Made by a program: the position numbers and the translations under genes. Below are positions 1 to 6,560 of a DNA stretch of 16,287 nt, one piece after another. Each line of letters begins with the position of its first letter. Position 1 is the stretch's first letter. The notes under the pieces were generated by a model, which saw only the letters and a list, made by a program, of their open reading frames with translations, did not search any database and had not been told where the DNA came from. The stretch covers positions 1 through 16,287 of the forward strand of contig CAZISM010000117.1 in assembly GCA_964541895.1 (NCBI GenBank). The letters run 5' to 3'. The stretch comes from CAZISM01 sp964541895. Lineage in GTDB: Bacteria; Zhuqueibacterota; Zhuqueibacteria; Residuimicrobiales; Residuimicrobiaceae.

Positions 1-1
1 A

Positions 2-1453
2 TCAGGCAACGGTTTCCAGTATCTTGATCAGATGCTTGTAAAAGATCCCGACCGAGCCGATATGCACCCGTTCTTCCGGCGAATGCGGATGCTGGATGGT
101 CGGACCAAAAGAGATCATATCCATGCCGGGAAATTTCTCGCCGATGATGCCGCACTCCAGGCCGGCGTGAATCGCCTGATAGTGGGCGTTCTTGCCGGTG
201 ATGGACCGAAACGTATCCATGGTCACTTTGAGAATCGGCGATTCCAGATCCGGCATCCAGCCGGGATAGCCGTCCGGCTGCTTTGCCGTGCCGCCGCTCA
301 TTTTAACAATAGCCGCCAGCTTATCGCGGGTCGCTTTCAGAGCTGAGCCGTTGGAGCTGCGGCTGCTGCACACGATGACCACCCGGCTTTTTTCCGACTT
401 TATGGAAGCGACATTGTTGGAGGTTTCCACCAGATCCTTGATGGAGCGGTTCATAGCCAGCGGACCATGCGGTAACGCAAACAACAGCCCCAGCAATCTT
501 TCCTGGCTGGCACTGTCCAGCACCGGCGGCACCTTTTTGTCCAGGGCTGTCACGGTGATGGTGATGTTGTGCTCCACCGGCTTGAACTCCACCTGGATAT
601 CGTGAATGGCACTCTGCAGCCATTTTTCCATCGCCGCCAGTTTGTTTTTAGCCACCACAACCTGCGCCTTGACCTCGCGCGGGATCGCGTTGTGTTTGTC
701 ACCACCGTTCAGGCTGACCAGTTCGAAAGGAATTTTTCGCGCCATCTGATAGAGCACTCTGTTCAGAATCTTGATGGCGTTGCCGCGACCTTCATGAATG
801 TCGATGCCCGAATGACCGCCGCGCAGACCGGCGAGATGAATCTCAACCAGTGTATTGCCTTTGCCCCGTTTCCGTTTTATCGGCAAGACAACGGTGGAAT
901 CGGCGCCGCCGGCGCAGCCAATGGAAAAAACTCCCAGCTCTTCGCTGTCCAAATTGAGCATGATCCGACCTTTGAGGCCCTTGGGAGAAATGGTGCGCGC
1001 GCCGTTCAGGCCGCGCTCTTCATCGACGGTAAAGAGGGCTTCCATCGGACCGTGTGCAACCGTCGTATCCTCAAGAATGGCCAGAGTAGCGGCTACGCCG
1101 ATGCCGTTGTCCGATCCCAGGGTGGTGCCGTTAGCCCGCAACCAGTCCCCCTCCATGACCAATTCAATTGCATCTTTATTAAAATCAAATGTTTTGGTCG
1201 AATGCTTTTCACATACCATGTCCAGATGGCCTTGCAGCACGACCGTAGGGGCGCTCTCACGCCCGGGAGTAGCTGGTTTGTATACAATAATATTTCCGTT
1301 TTTTTCTCGCGTATATTTCAGCCCCAACCGCTGGGCGACGGAAACCACATACTGCCCGATCGCCTTCTCATTCCCTGATCCATGCGGGATCTTGCGAATT
1401 TCATCAAAATGCCGCCAAAGCAGCCTGGGTTCCAAATTGGCTATGTTGGACAT
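2..1453 (-). CDS. pepD: Aminoacyl-histidine dipeptidase (M20 family PepD, beta-alanyl/Xaa-His dipeptidase)
   Basis: This is a cytosolic zinc metallopeptidase that hydrolyses Xaa-His and other dipeptides in peptide turnover. The frame is complete at 483 aa, close to the family's usual 480-490, with no signal peptide. The M20 metal ligands and catalytic residues are visible in order: H76 and D78 in GHLDMVCEK, D115 in GSDNGIG, the catalytic pair E145-E146 in VDEERGL, D169 in NLDSEE, and a late His in HPHSPEE (455-457). The PepD-specific GLRGGHSGIDI and HAGLECG (from 429) motifs separate it from ArgE/DapE relatives. The lid/dimerisation domain lies roughly between 195 and 380. The ATG is preceded by a strong GGGAGG ribosome-binding site six bases upstream, and a sigma70-like promoter sits about 50 bases upstream. 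The stop codon lies at the very edge of the window. It is a single gene facing away from everything to its left. The identification is secure; the exact dipeptide preference is not. Confidence 0.96.
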   Translation of the reverse strand: MSNIANLEPRLLWRHFDEIRKIPHGSGNEKAIGQYVVSVAQRLGLKYTREKNGNIIVYKPATPGRESAPTVVLQGHLDMVCEKHSTKTFDFNKDAIELVMEGDWLRANGTTLGSDNGIGVAATLAILEDTTVAHGPMEALFTVDEERGLNGARTISPKGLKGRIMLNLDSEELGVFSIGCAGGADSTVVLPIKRKRGKGNTLVEIHLAGLRGGHSGIDIHEGRGNAIKILNRVLYQMARKIPFELVSLNGGDKHNAIPREVKAQVVVAKNKLAAMEKWLQSAIHDIQVEFKPVEHNITITVTALDKKVPPVLDSASQERLLGLLFALPHGPLAMNRSIKDLVETSNNVASIKSEKSRVVIVCSSRSSNGSALKATRDKLAAIVKMSGGTAKQPDGYPGWMPDLESPILKVTMDTFRSITGKNAHYQAIHAGLECGIIGEKFPGMDMISFGPTIQHPHSPEERVHIGSVGIFYKHLIKILETVA

Positions 1454-1501
1454 GCCGACCTCCCATAAACATTTCGAGCCTTACCGCATGACTTGTCAAG
1501 G

Positions 1502-1530
1502 AATATAATACTTGCAAAAATAACTTTCAA
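1502..1530 (-). promoter_or_regulatory. Sigma70-type promoter of pepD
   Basis: On the minus strand a -35 box TTGAAA (1525-1530) and a -10 box TATATT (1502-1507) are separated by exactly 17 bases. Transcription would start near 1495, giving a leader of about 42 bases that contains the GGGAGG ribosome-binding site. A perfect TTGACA at 1494-1499 has no good -10 partner and is probably coincidental. Confidence 0.65.
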
Positions 1531-1551
1531 GCATTTAGTGGCGGGATACGC

Positions 1552-2289
1552 TTATATCGATAAATAGATGGTGCGGAGGCTGAGGAGGATAATGACAAGA
1601 CTGACGATGAACATAAGGATCCGCGGTGGTAACTTTTTGCAGACATAGGCGGCCATCGGCGCTGCCAACACTCCGCCCAGGATCAAACCTATAATGATAT
1701 AGATATAGGTTAAACCTATGCTTATAAAAAAAGTAACAGACGCGGCAACGGTGACAAAAAATTCAGCCGCATTGACCGTTCCCACTGTATAGCGCACATG
1801 ATTCCCCCTGGCCAGGAGGGTTGTGGTTACGATCGGGCCCCAGCCGCCACCGCCGATGGAATCGAAAAAGCCACCGGCCAACCCCAGTGGAATGACATGA
1901 GCATGGTTCTCTCGTTCAGTGGTGTGGTTCAGGGCTTTGCGCAGAATAACAATACCCATCACCAACAAATACAAAGCGATAAACGGCTTGATGCGATTGC
2001 CGGGGATGGCCGTGAGGATATAAGCACCCAACACAGCACCCACAATCCCTGGCACAAGCAGCCGGGGTAACAGCTTTTTGTTTACATTGCCAAAGCGCAA
2101 ATGCGATAATCCGGACACCGCCGTGGTAAAAATCTCGGCCGTATGCACGCTGGCACTGGCCGCCGCAGGCGGTATGCCCATGCCCAATAGAAAAGAGGAA
2201 GAGCTGACGCCATAGGCCATGCCCAGAGTACCATCGATGATCTGTGCAAGAAAACCGACCACTATCGCAATATAGAAAGAGGCATCCAT
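1552..2289 (-). CDS. TauE/SafE-family permease (DUF81), putative sulfite/organosulfonate or organic-anion exporter
   Basis: This is an inner-membrane permease of 245 aa, the usual size for TauE/SafE proteins, which move small anions such as sulfite, sulfoacetate or organic acids. About seven hydrophobic segments are readable. The two half-repeats carry the family signatures GFLAQIIDG followed by GMAYG (from residue 12) and GGFFDSIGGGGWGP (139-152), the latter lining the transport path in this family. I chose the ATG at 2287-2289 because an AGGG lies eight bases upstream and the hydrophobic N-terminus then begins immediately, as in homologues. A TTG ten codons upstream (2317-2319) keeps the frame open but has no ribosome-binding site. 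It lies 129 bases downstream of the asparaginase gene in the same direction and may be cotranscribed. The family is certain, the substrate unknown; neither neighbour is a sulfur-metabolism gene. Confidence 0.9.
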   Translation of the reverse strand: MDASFYIAIVVGFLAQIIDGTLGMAYGVSSSSFLLGMGIPPAAASASVHTAEIFTTAVSGLSHLRFGNVNKKLLPRLLVPGIVGAVLGAYILTAIPGNRIKPFIALYLLVMGIVILRKALNHTTERENHAHVIPLGLAGGFFDSIGGGGWGPIVTTTLLARGNHVRYTVGTVNAAEFFVTVAASVTFFISIGLTYIYIIIGLILGGVLAAPMAAYVCKKLPPRILMFIVSLVIILLSLRTIYLSI

Positions 2290-2418
2290 GGCATGATCCC
2301 TGATTACGGCGTTGAACAAGATGGTCCGGCTTTGGCAGAGCGCTTAACACTCCAATATGAGCCAATAACACTCTTAATGGAGTGCAGAAAGGTAGGCAAT
2401 AATAGCAGAAAATGCAAG

Positions 2419-2925
2419 TTACTTTTTAGCAAACGTCCCTTTTTCCCTGTTTTTGTAAACTCCGGGCATGGGGTGAATTTCATTATGCATGGCGATATAG
2501 ACGCCGGGCGGCATGCTTTTGGCCGCCAACAGGGCTTCGGTAAAGTTCTGCACCGCATCGGATTTTTCAAAACCGAACGGAGTCATGGCGCCGGTCAGGA
2601 TGATAGGCACCTGCAGCGCTTTCAGGTTCTCGAAAAGATACTGTGCGGTCAATTCCATGGTATCGGTGCCGTGCAGTATGACGATGGCGTGGCCGTGTTC
2701 GAGCAGATTTTCCACGGCAAACAGGATCATCTGTCGATCCCGGTCGGTCATCTGCAGCGAGTCCTTGCAGAGCAGATCGTAAGATTGGATTTCCGTGTAC
2801 GGCAAACGCAGGCGGCGCAGCATCTCGTCCAGCACAGATCCGCGATTGGCGAGAGTGCCGCTCTCTTCGTCATATATTTTTTCTATGGTGCCGCCGGTGG
2901 TGATGACATAAATTTTTTTTCGCAT
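2419..2925 (-). CDS. Short single-domain asparaginase (type I asparaginase N-terminal domain family)
   Basis: This 168-aa protein belongs to the asparaginase/glutaminase fold family (L-Asn to L-Asp plus ammonia). Catalytic motifs are present: TTGGTIEK near the N-terminus (nucleophile Thr, T10), HGTDTM (T87-D88), LTGAMTPF (from 110), and a Lys in the closing YKNREKGTF motif (K158) that aligns with the catalytic Lys of the large enzymes. It is about half the length of AnsA/AnsB (about 330 aa). It ends at the point where a known group of short bacterial asparaginase-domain proteins of 160-175 aa ends, so I treat it as intact rather than truncated. No signal peptide is visible, so it is cytosolic. 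There is no Shine-Dalgarno sequence before the ATG; the promoter is so close that the mRNA is probably leaderless. Real activity of the short form on asparagine is uncertain. Confidence 0.88.
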   Translation of the reverse strand: MRKKIYVITTGGTIEKIYDEESGTLANRGSVLDEMLRRLRLPYTEIQSYDLLCKDSLQMTDRDRQMILFAVENLLEHGHAIVILHGTDTMELTAQYLFENLKALQVPIILTGAMTPFGFEKSDAVQNFTEALLAAKSMPPGVYIAMHNEIHPMPGVYKNREKGTFAKK

Positions 2926-2930
2926 GAATA

Positions 2931-2959
2931 AAGATAGCTAGAAAGGAGGGCATTGGCAA
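2931..2959 (-). promoter_or_regulatory. Sigma70-type promoter abutting the asparaginase start codon
   Basis: On the minus strand, TTGCCA (2954-2959), a 17-base spacer and TATCTT (2931-2936) form a plausible promoter. The -10 ends only five bases before the ATG (2923-2925), so the predicted start site coincides with the A of the start codon and the transcript would have no leader. The stretch before the ATG is CCTCC-like rather than purine-rich, which agrees with absence of a ribosome-binding site. Confidence 0.5.
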
Positions 2960-3095
2960 GCACTATTCCTCGCGACCCAAGCAGGGGCTGCGGTCAGCCG
3001 CAATGCACACTGCGTCGCTGAACAGCAACCATACCATACCTTCCCGCGCACCCGTCGGCCCGAGCATCCCGATGGCGGTGCTGTTTTCAGCCGGA

Positions 3096-3530
3096 TCAGC
3101 GTACGTAGATCATCTTTATAATTTGAACCTGGTCAGCAGCCTGCAATCGACAGACATAAACGCCGCTTCCCACCGGTTCGCCGTACGGATTGTGGCCGTC
3201 CCATTTTGCGGAATGGATGCCCTCGGCCACCAGACCGTGCACCAGACAGCGCACCGCCTGGCCACGGTTATTATACACCACCATGGTGACCTGCTCGATT
3301 CTGTTTGCCGGTACGGCAAAGGTGATGGTTGTTTCAGGATTGAAAGGATTGGGAAAATTGGGCCACAACATAAAATGGCTTGGCAGTTATGTCAGGGAAT
3401 ACATTGCTACCTCGGTTGCTCCGGTTTTGAAACGAAACACAGCGGAATATTCGCCGGCTCCGCCGCTGTTGATCGCCCGCACGCGTCAGAAATAGTCGGT
3501 GTACAGGTCCAGACCGCTGATGGTGCAGCA
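3096..3530 (-). pseudogene. Remnant of a secreted protein: end of a fibronectin-III domain plus C-terminal type IX-like sorting domain
   Basis: Reading one frame on the minus strand from about 3530 to the TGA at 3096-3098 gives ISGLDLYTDYF, then TGA (3486-3488), then RVRAINSGGAGEYS and the rest of an FN3 strand pair. A TAA follows at 3387-3389, and then LPSHF, LWPNFPNPFNPETTI and a full sorting domain ending in KMIYVR. FN3 domains of this type normally read YYWRVRA, so the first stop replaces the conserved Trp (TGG to TGA). The second stop falls in the linker before the sorting domain. The last 91 codons (3096-3371) are open and begin with an ATG, but a free-standing sorting domain without signal peptide makes no sense as a gene. 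Upstream of about 3530 no further homology is readable, so the large 5' part is lost or scrambled. TGA is used as an ordinary stop by neighbouring genes, so recoding is unlikely. A sequencing or assembly error is a less likely alternative. Confidence 0.75.
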
Positions 3531-3681
3531 GGAAAACCCTCCGGCCTGATGGCGTTCCGATCCGTTCTGATGTGGTAGTATGCTGGACTGCGGAATGGAA
3601 AGTAAGCAGCTAACCCTGGAAAAAGCCCGATGCGGTTTGGATCTCTTCGACAGTTGGAATGAATGCTGGAGCGAGATGAAT

Positions 3682-3697
3682 TCACTCGCGCGAGTGA
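3682..3697. repeat. Perfect 16-base palindrome
   Basis: TCACTCGCGCGAGTGA reads identically on both strands. It lies about 135 bases downstream of the predicted start site of the minus-strand promoter at 3840-3868. It has no U tract on either side, so it is not a terminator. It could be a site for a dimeric DNA-binding protein or a relic of mobile DNA. Confidence 0.6.
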
Positions 3698-3839
3698 GAG
3701 GAGTGTGATGCGTGGTAAGAATGCTGCTGAACAGCTCCCCGTGTGCCTAACCCTTCATACCGCCAAAGACGACAAAAGGTCATCGCCGTACACCTGAACC
3801 GGCTTGCATGACCTTTCCACCCCACACGACAACACTAAA

Positions 3840-3868
3840 ATGATACACAATTCATTTTTCAATGTCAA
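3840..3868 (-). promoter_or_regulatory. Consensus sigma70-type promoter directed at the decayed gene
   Basis: On the minus strand a perfect -35 TTGACA (3863-3868) is followed after exactly 17 bases by TATCAT (3840-3845). The predicted start is near 3833, pointing leftward into the noncoding stretch and the pseudogene. No intact gene with a ribosome-binding site follows for about 900 bases, so this is best read as the surviving promoter of the lost gene. Confidence 0.6.
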
Positions 3869-3991
3869 GTACAATTTTTACGAAATGAAAAAATATCATG
3901 CCCGTTTTATCTGAAACCGGATTAGCCGGAGATCTTTAAGGTCCTGCATTTTTTGCCCGCCACGGTACTGCAGCCGGCCCATAAATTTTCC

Positions 3992-4020
3992 TTGACTCTC
4001 ATCCCTTTTTTTCTTACTAT
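3992..4020 (+). promoter_or_regulatory. Sigma70-type promoter of greA
   Basis: TTGACT (3992-3997) and TACTAT (4015-4020) are separated by 17 bases. The predicted transcription start is near A4027, the first base of the hairpin that follows, leaving an 87-base leader before the greA ATG. Confidence 0.7.
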
Positions 4021-4026
4021 TTCAGT

Positions 4027-4081
4027 ACGCAAACCGAATCGGTGTCGCCTAGAAATAGATGCCGATTCGGTTTGCGTTTTT
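4027..4081 (+). terminator. Terminator-like hairpin in the greA leader (putative attenuator)
   Basis: A perfect 16-bp stem pairs 4027-4042 with 4062-4077 around a 19-base loop and runs into TTTTT (4077-4081). It has the form of a Rho-independent terminator, yet lies between the greA promoter and the greA start codon. The sequence shows that part of transcripts may stop here, giving a short RNA of about 55 bases, with read-through needed for GreA. E. coli greA has a leader terminator of this kind that yields the small RNA GraL; the parallel is my inference. It could alternatively end a leftward or older upstream transcript, but the promoter location argues otherwise. Confidence 0.65.
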
Positions 4082-4113
4082 GATAGGGCTCAAGCACAAA
4101 AAGGAACCCGGAT

Positions 4114-4584
4114 ATGAAACCCATGTACCTCTCTCAGGAACAGTTCGATAAGCTTGCGTCGGAATTGGCGCAACTGAAACGTGAAGACCGGACTCGCGTG
4201 ATCCGCGATATTGCCGAGGCGCGCGAAAAAGGCGATCTCTCGGAAAATGCGGAATACCATGCGGCCAAGGAAAAGCAGGTTCTGGTCGAACGCAAAATCG
4301 CCCGCCTGGAAGAAACCCTTTCCCGCGCCCGGGTGATGACCGAAGACATGATGCACAATACCCAGGTACATGTTGGCAGCCGGGTCAAACTGGTTGACAT
4401 AAAAACCAAACGTGAAGTCACTTACGAACTCGTACCCACCGCGGAATTTCATACCTACGACCTGGATGCGGTTTCCGTCGATTCTCCGGTCGGCAAGGCG
4501 CTGATCGGCAAAAAGGTGGATGACATCGTTGAGATAAAAATACCCGCCGGCCTGGTCGGATATCGCGTCGTCGAGATATCCTGA
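4114..4584 (+). CDS. greA: Transcription elongation factor GreA
   Basis: GreA enters the secondary channel of RNA polymerase and stimulates cleavage of backtracked RNA, rescuing stalled complexes. The protein is 156 aa, near the E. coli length of 158. Residues 1-75 form the N-terminal coiled coil, with the tip motif GDLSENAEYHAAKE that supplies the acidic residues D41 and E44 which coordinate the catalytic Mg ion. The C-terminal FKBP-like domain (about 80-156) ends with the usual LIGKKVDDIVEIKIPAG pattern. The ATG is preceded by AAGGA with an eight-base gap. The gene is monocistronic, with its own promoter, a leader hairpin and a downstream terminator. Presence of the tip acidic pair supports a cleavage factor rather than a Gfh/Rnk-type antagonist. 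Confidence 0.97.
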   Translation: MKPMYLSQEQFDKLASELAQLKREDRTRVIRDIAEAREKGDLSENAEYHAAKEKQVLVERKIARLEETLSRARVMTEDMMHNTQVHVGSRVKLVDIKTKREVTYELVPTAEFHTYDLDAVSVDSPVGKALIGKKVDDIVEIKIPAGLVGYRVVEIS

Positions 4585-4606
4585 TCCCCCCATCGGCCCA
4601 TTTCAC

Positions 4607-4638
4607 AGCCTGCGGCGCTCTGCTTGCAGGCTTTTTTT
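4607..4638 (+). terminator. Rho-independent terminator of greA
   Basis: The arms AGCCTGC (4607-4613) and GCAGGCT (4626-4632) enclose a 12-base loop and are followed by a run of seven T residues (4632-4638). It lies 23 bases after the greA stop codon. The 140 bases from here to the next gene show no promoter I can defend, although AT-rich elements (TTACAT at 4701, TATACA at 4713) could contribute to one. Confidence 0.85.
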
Positions 4639-4780
4639 ATGGAACTCGCATTATGGAATCAAATTTGCATTGTATTCATACGCTTTTAGGTCCTGGCCCG
4701 TTACATTTTTGTTATACAGCAGATTAGAGCATGTCGTGCAACGAGCTGCCAAGCCTTAATTATCTGGAGTGTGTCCTATT

Positions 4781-5608
4781 ATGAAACAGATGACCACCAT
4801 TGGAACAAGACGATGTATCCGATCGATCCTGTCGGCCATCGTTCTTCCAGCCATGCTTGTGGCGCAAACGTTCGATACCACACCACCCCTGATCAGCCAC
4901 CAGCCCGTCAAGCTGGGCCGCCAGGGCAAACCTATGCCCATCTCGGCTCATGTCGCCGACTCATCCGGGATCAAATCGGTATTTTTAAAAATAAGCTACG
5001 AAGGCGAATCTTTTGAAGGCCCCATGCCGGTCATCAACGACTCTGAACAGGTGCCGATCCTGGTGAAAATCACCACCGATCAATTGCCGGTGTACGCCGG
5101 TCCGGCCGAAACCTTTAAACGGCTGGGGGTGCTCAACGCCGGCGATGAGGTGGAAGTGACCATGGTGCGCGATGCCTATTATCGCATCCGCTCCGGCCTC
5201 GGCGTCGCCGGTTATGTCGCCGCCGGCGCCACCGAAACGGTCATGATGGGTAAACTCTATGGCGTCACCGTGCCGGCCCACATCACCCAGTCCGCCTTTC
5301 TCACCTATCAGATCGTGGCCATGGATACCTTTGGCAATGAAAGCAAAACCACGGCGGTCGAAGTTCGACTCATTGACGACAAACAGCTGGCCAGGCTGCA
5401 GGCCCAGGCCGGGCTGACACCAAAAGCAGGAGCGCAGAGCGAAACACAGGTCAAACCGTTGTCCGAAAAACGCTCCAGGCCCTTTTATACCAAACCGTTT
5501 TTCTGGCTTGCAGCAGCCGCTGCCGGCGGCGGTGCCTACTATTACTATTATAACCAGCAGGATGAAAAAGCCAGGGACGCCTCGGTCGCCGTCTCCCTGG
5601 AGTGGTAG
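4781..5608 (+). CDS. Exported membrane-anchored protein with an SH3b domain nested inside an Ig-like domain
   Basis: The gene is not a named family. The 275-aa product starts with a signal peptide (basic RR at 10-11, hydrophobic 13-27, likely cleavage after LVA at 28). Residues 33-84 (TPPLISHQPV ... ADSSGIKSVFLKISY) and 155-198 (ending TYQIVAMDTFGNES) read as two halves of one bacterial Ig/FN3-like fold. Between them, 92-152 read as an SH3b domain (LPVYAGPAETFKRLGVLNAGDEVEV ... YYRIRS ... GYVAAG), a module that commonly binds peptidoglycan or peptides. A low-complexity linker (203-233) leads to a C-terminal membrane segment (239-257, FFWLAAAAAGGGAYYYYY) with a short tail ending in SVAVSLEW. 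The ATG at 4781 has GGAG 11 bases upstream; a GTG four codons earlier overlaps that site and is less likely. It is the first of three same-strand genes for exported proteins, 78 bases before the lipoprotein. Role inferred: an envelope-anchored structural or sensing component. Confidence 0.8.
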   Translation: MKQMTTIGTRRCIRSILSAIVLPAMLVAQTFDTTPPLISHQPVKLGRQGKPMPISAHVADSSGIKSVFLKISYEGESFEGPMPVINDSEQVPILVKITTDQLPVYAGPAETFKRLGVLNAGDEVEVTMVRDAYYRIRSGLGVAGYVAAGATETVMMGKLYGVTVPAHITQSAFLTYQIVAMDTFGNESKTTAVEVRLIDDKQLARLQAQAGLTPKAGAQSETQVKPLSEKRSRPFYTKPFFWLAAAAAGGGAYYYYYNQQDEKARDASVAVSLEW

Positions 5609-5686
5609 CAAATCCGGATTCGAGCCATAGGGCGTTGGCGAGGGCGGTTTGTCGCCGTAGGGACAGAAATAATAGGAGCAGTCGTC

Positions 5687-6514
5687 ATGATACCTCTTTT
5701 GAATAAAATAACTGCCATTGTTGCCATCGCACTCTTTATGGCCGGGTGTCAGCAGCCATTGCCGACTGCCCAGGGCCACAGGGAGAGCAGCGCTGTGGTG
5801 GCGTCTTTGCAATGGCCGCTAGCGGCTACCAGCCAGGCCGGTTTCACCAAAGTCGTTTTTCAGGTGACCGCCAAAGACATGGACACCCTGAAACAGGAGC
5901 TGCTGCCCGAGGCCGGTCATGTGAAAACCGTGCTCAAGGTGCCGTCCGGCAGCAATCGCATTTTCAGCGTTACCGCTTTTAAAAATACGACCGCCGTGAT
6001 GGCTGGCGTGGATACGCTCAACCTCGCCGGCGGCAGCAGCGTAAACCTCAGCCTCAAGATGAATTTTATCTATCCCGCCATCACGCTTTCACCGCTGGAG
6101 AAAACTGTGGCGGTGAACGACACTTTTTCAGTCTATTTCAAAGTTCATAAAGTGGACAGTCTGTCCGGAGTGGGGGTGCGACTCTCCTACGATAACACCA
6201 AGCTGGAGGCACAAGAGTTGGGCCGAGAAGATGCATTTTTGTCCGGCAACGGCGGCTCCATCGTCCAGCTGCAGTTCAGTCGTGACGCCGCCCGCAGCCA
6301 GATCCATCTGATCCTCGGCCTCATCGGCAGCAAACAAGCGGTAAGCGGGGCAGGGCTGGTGGGACGGGTTCGATTCAAGGCTTTGGCCGGCAACACCACC
6401 TCGGAGCTGATCCTGGTGGCCGACCCGCTGGTCGATTCCAACCTCGGTCTGCTCAATAACAAAGGAGCGTATTTGAACGCGTTTGCCCTTGGCAGCAAAA
6501 TCATCTGTCGCTGA
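5687..6514 (+). CDS. Cohesin-domain lipoprotein
   Basis: The 275-aa product has a lipoprotein signal peptide: LFMAGC puts the lipidated Cys at residue 21. Residues 35-127 form a beta-rich domain (SLQWPLA ... VPSGSNRIFSVTAF ... LAGGSSVNLSL) of a type seen in FCB lipoproteins, without a function I can name. Residues 131-272 resemble a cohesin-like domain: an ITLSP opening strand, then VNDTFSVYFKVHKVDSLSGVGVRLSYD, the LEAQELG segment, and a long closing part ending near NNKGAYLNAF. Cohesins bind dockerins, and the adjacent giant protein has a dockerin, so a lipid-anchored receptor is an attractive but untested role. The ATG has a good AGGAG eight bases upstream. The gene lies 78 bases after the SH3b gene and 46 bases before the giant gene, consistent with one operon. 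No catalytic motif is visible. The location is outer or inner envelope leaflet, not decided by the sequence. Confidence 0.82.
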   Translation: MIPLLNKITAIVAIALFMAGCQQPLPTAQGHRESSAVVASLQWPLAATSQAGFTKVVFQVTAKDMDTLKQELLPEAGHVKTVLKVPSGSNRIFSVTAFKNTTAVMAGVDTLNLAGGSSVNLSLKMNFIYPAITLSPLEKTVAVNDTFSVYFKVHKVDSLSGVGVRLSYDNTKLEAQELGREDAFLSGNGGSIVQLQFSRDAARSQIHLILGLIGSKQAVSGAGLVGRVRFKALAGNTTSELILVADPLVDSNLGLLNNKGAYLNAFALGSKIICR

Positions 6515-6560
6515 TACAGCCGCTGACCTGACCTTGAATCTATAAATTTTGGATATCCCT

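Larger units (their letters stand above)
3531..3990. other. Noncoding stretch between the decayed gene and the greA promoter
   Basis: I see no convincing gene here. Open frames up to 92 codons exist but have no recognisable content, no good ribosome-binding site, and overlap the pseudogene in other frames. The stretch holds a 16-base palindrome (3682-3697), a consensus minus-strand promoter (3840-3868) and an AT-rich patch (3836-3900). It probably contains degraded 5' sequence of the pseudogene. No insertion-sequence ends or tRNA fold were recognised. Confidence 0.6.

Noticed and set aside
569..1508. Two long plus-strand open frames (269 and 217 codons) opposite pepD
   Set aside because: They are antisense to a clear M20 peptidase with all catalytic motifs, have no recognisable domains and are explained by the GC-rich codon pattern of pepD.
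2419..2925. Asparaginase gene as a truncated pseudogene
   Set aside because: All catalytic motifs including the late Lys are present, and the protein ends where the known short asparaginase-domain proteins end.
2941..3022. A strong plus-strand ribosome-binding-site-like GAAAGGAGGG followed by TTG
   Set aside because: The frame is only about 22 codons and lies in the promoter region of the asparaginase gene on the other strand; no support for a gene.
3486..3488. TGA read as Trp (alternative genetic code)
   Set aside because: pepD, greA, the lipoprotein gene and the isomerase-like gene all end naturally at TGA, so TGA is a normal stop here.
3003..3578. A 191-codon plus-strand frame in the pseudogene region
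   Set aside because: It is the complement of the FN3 and sorting-domain remnant, whose homology is unmistakable on the minus strand.
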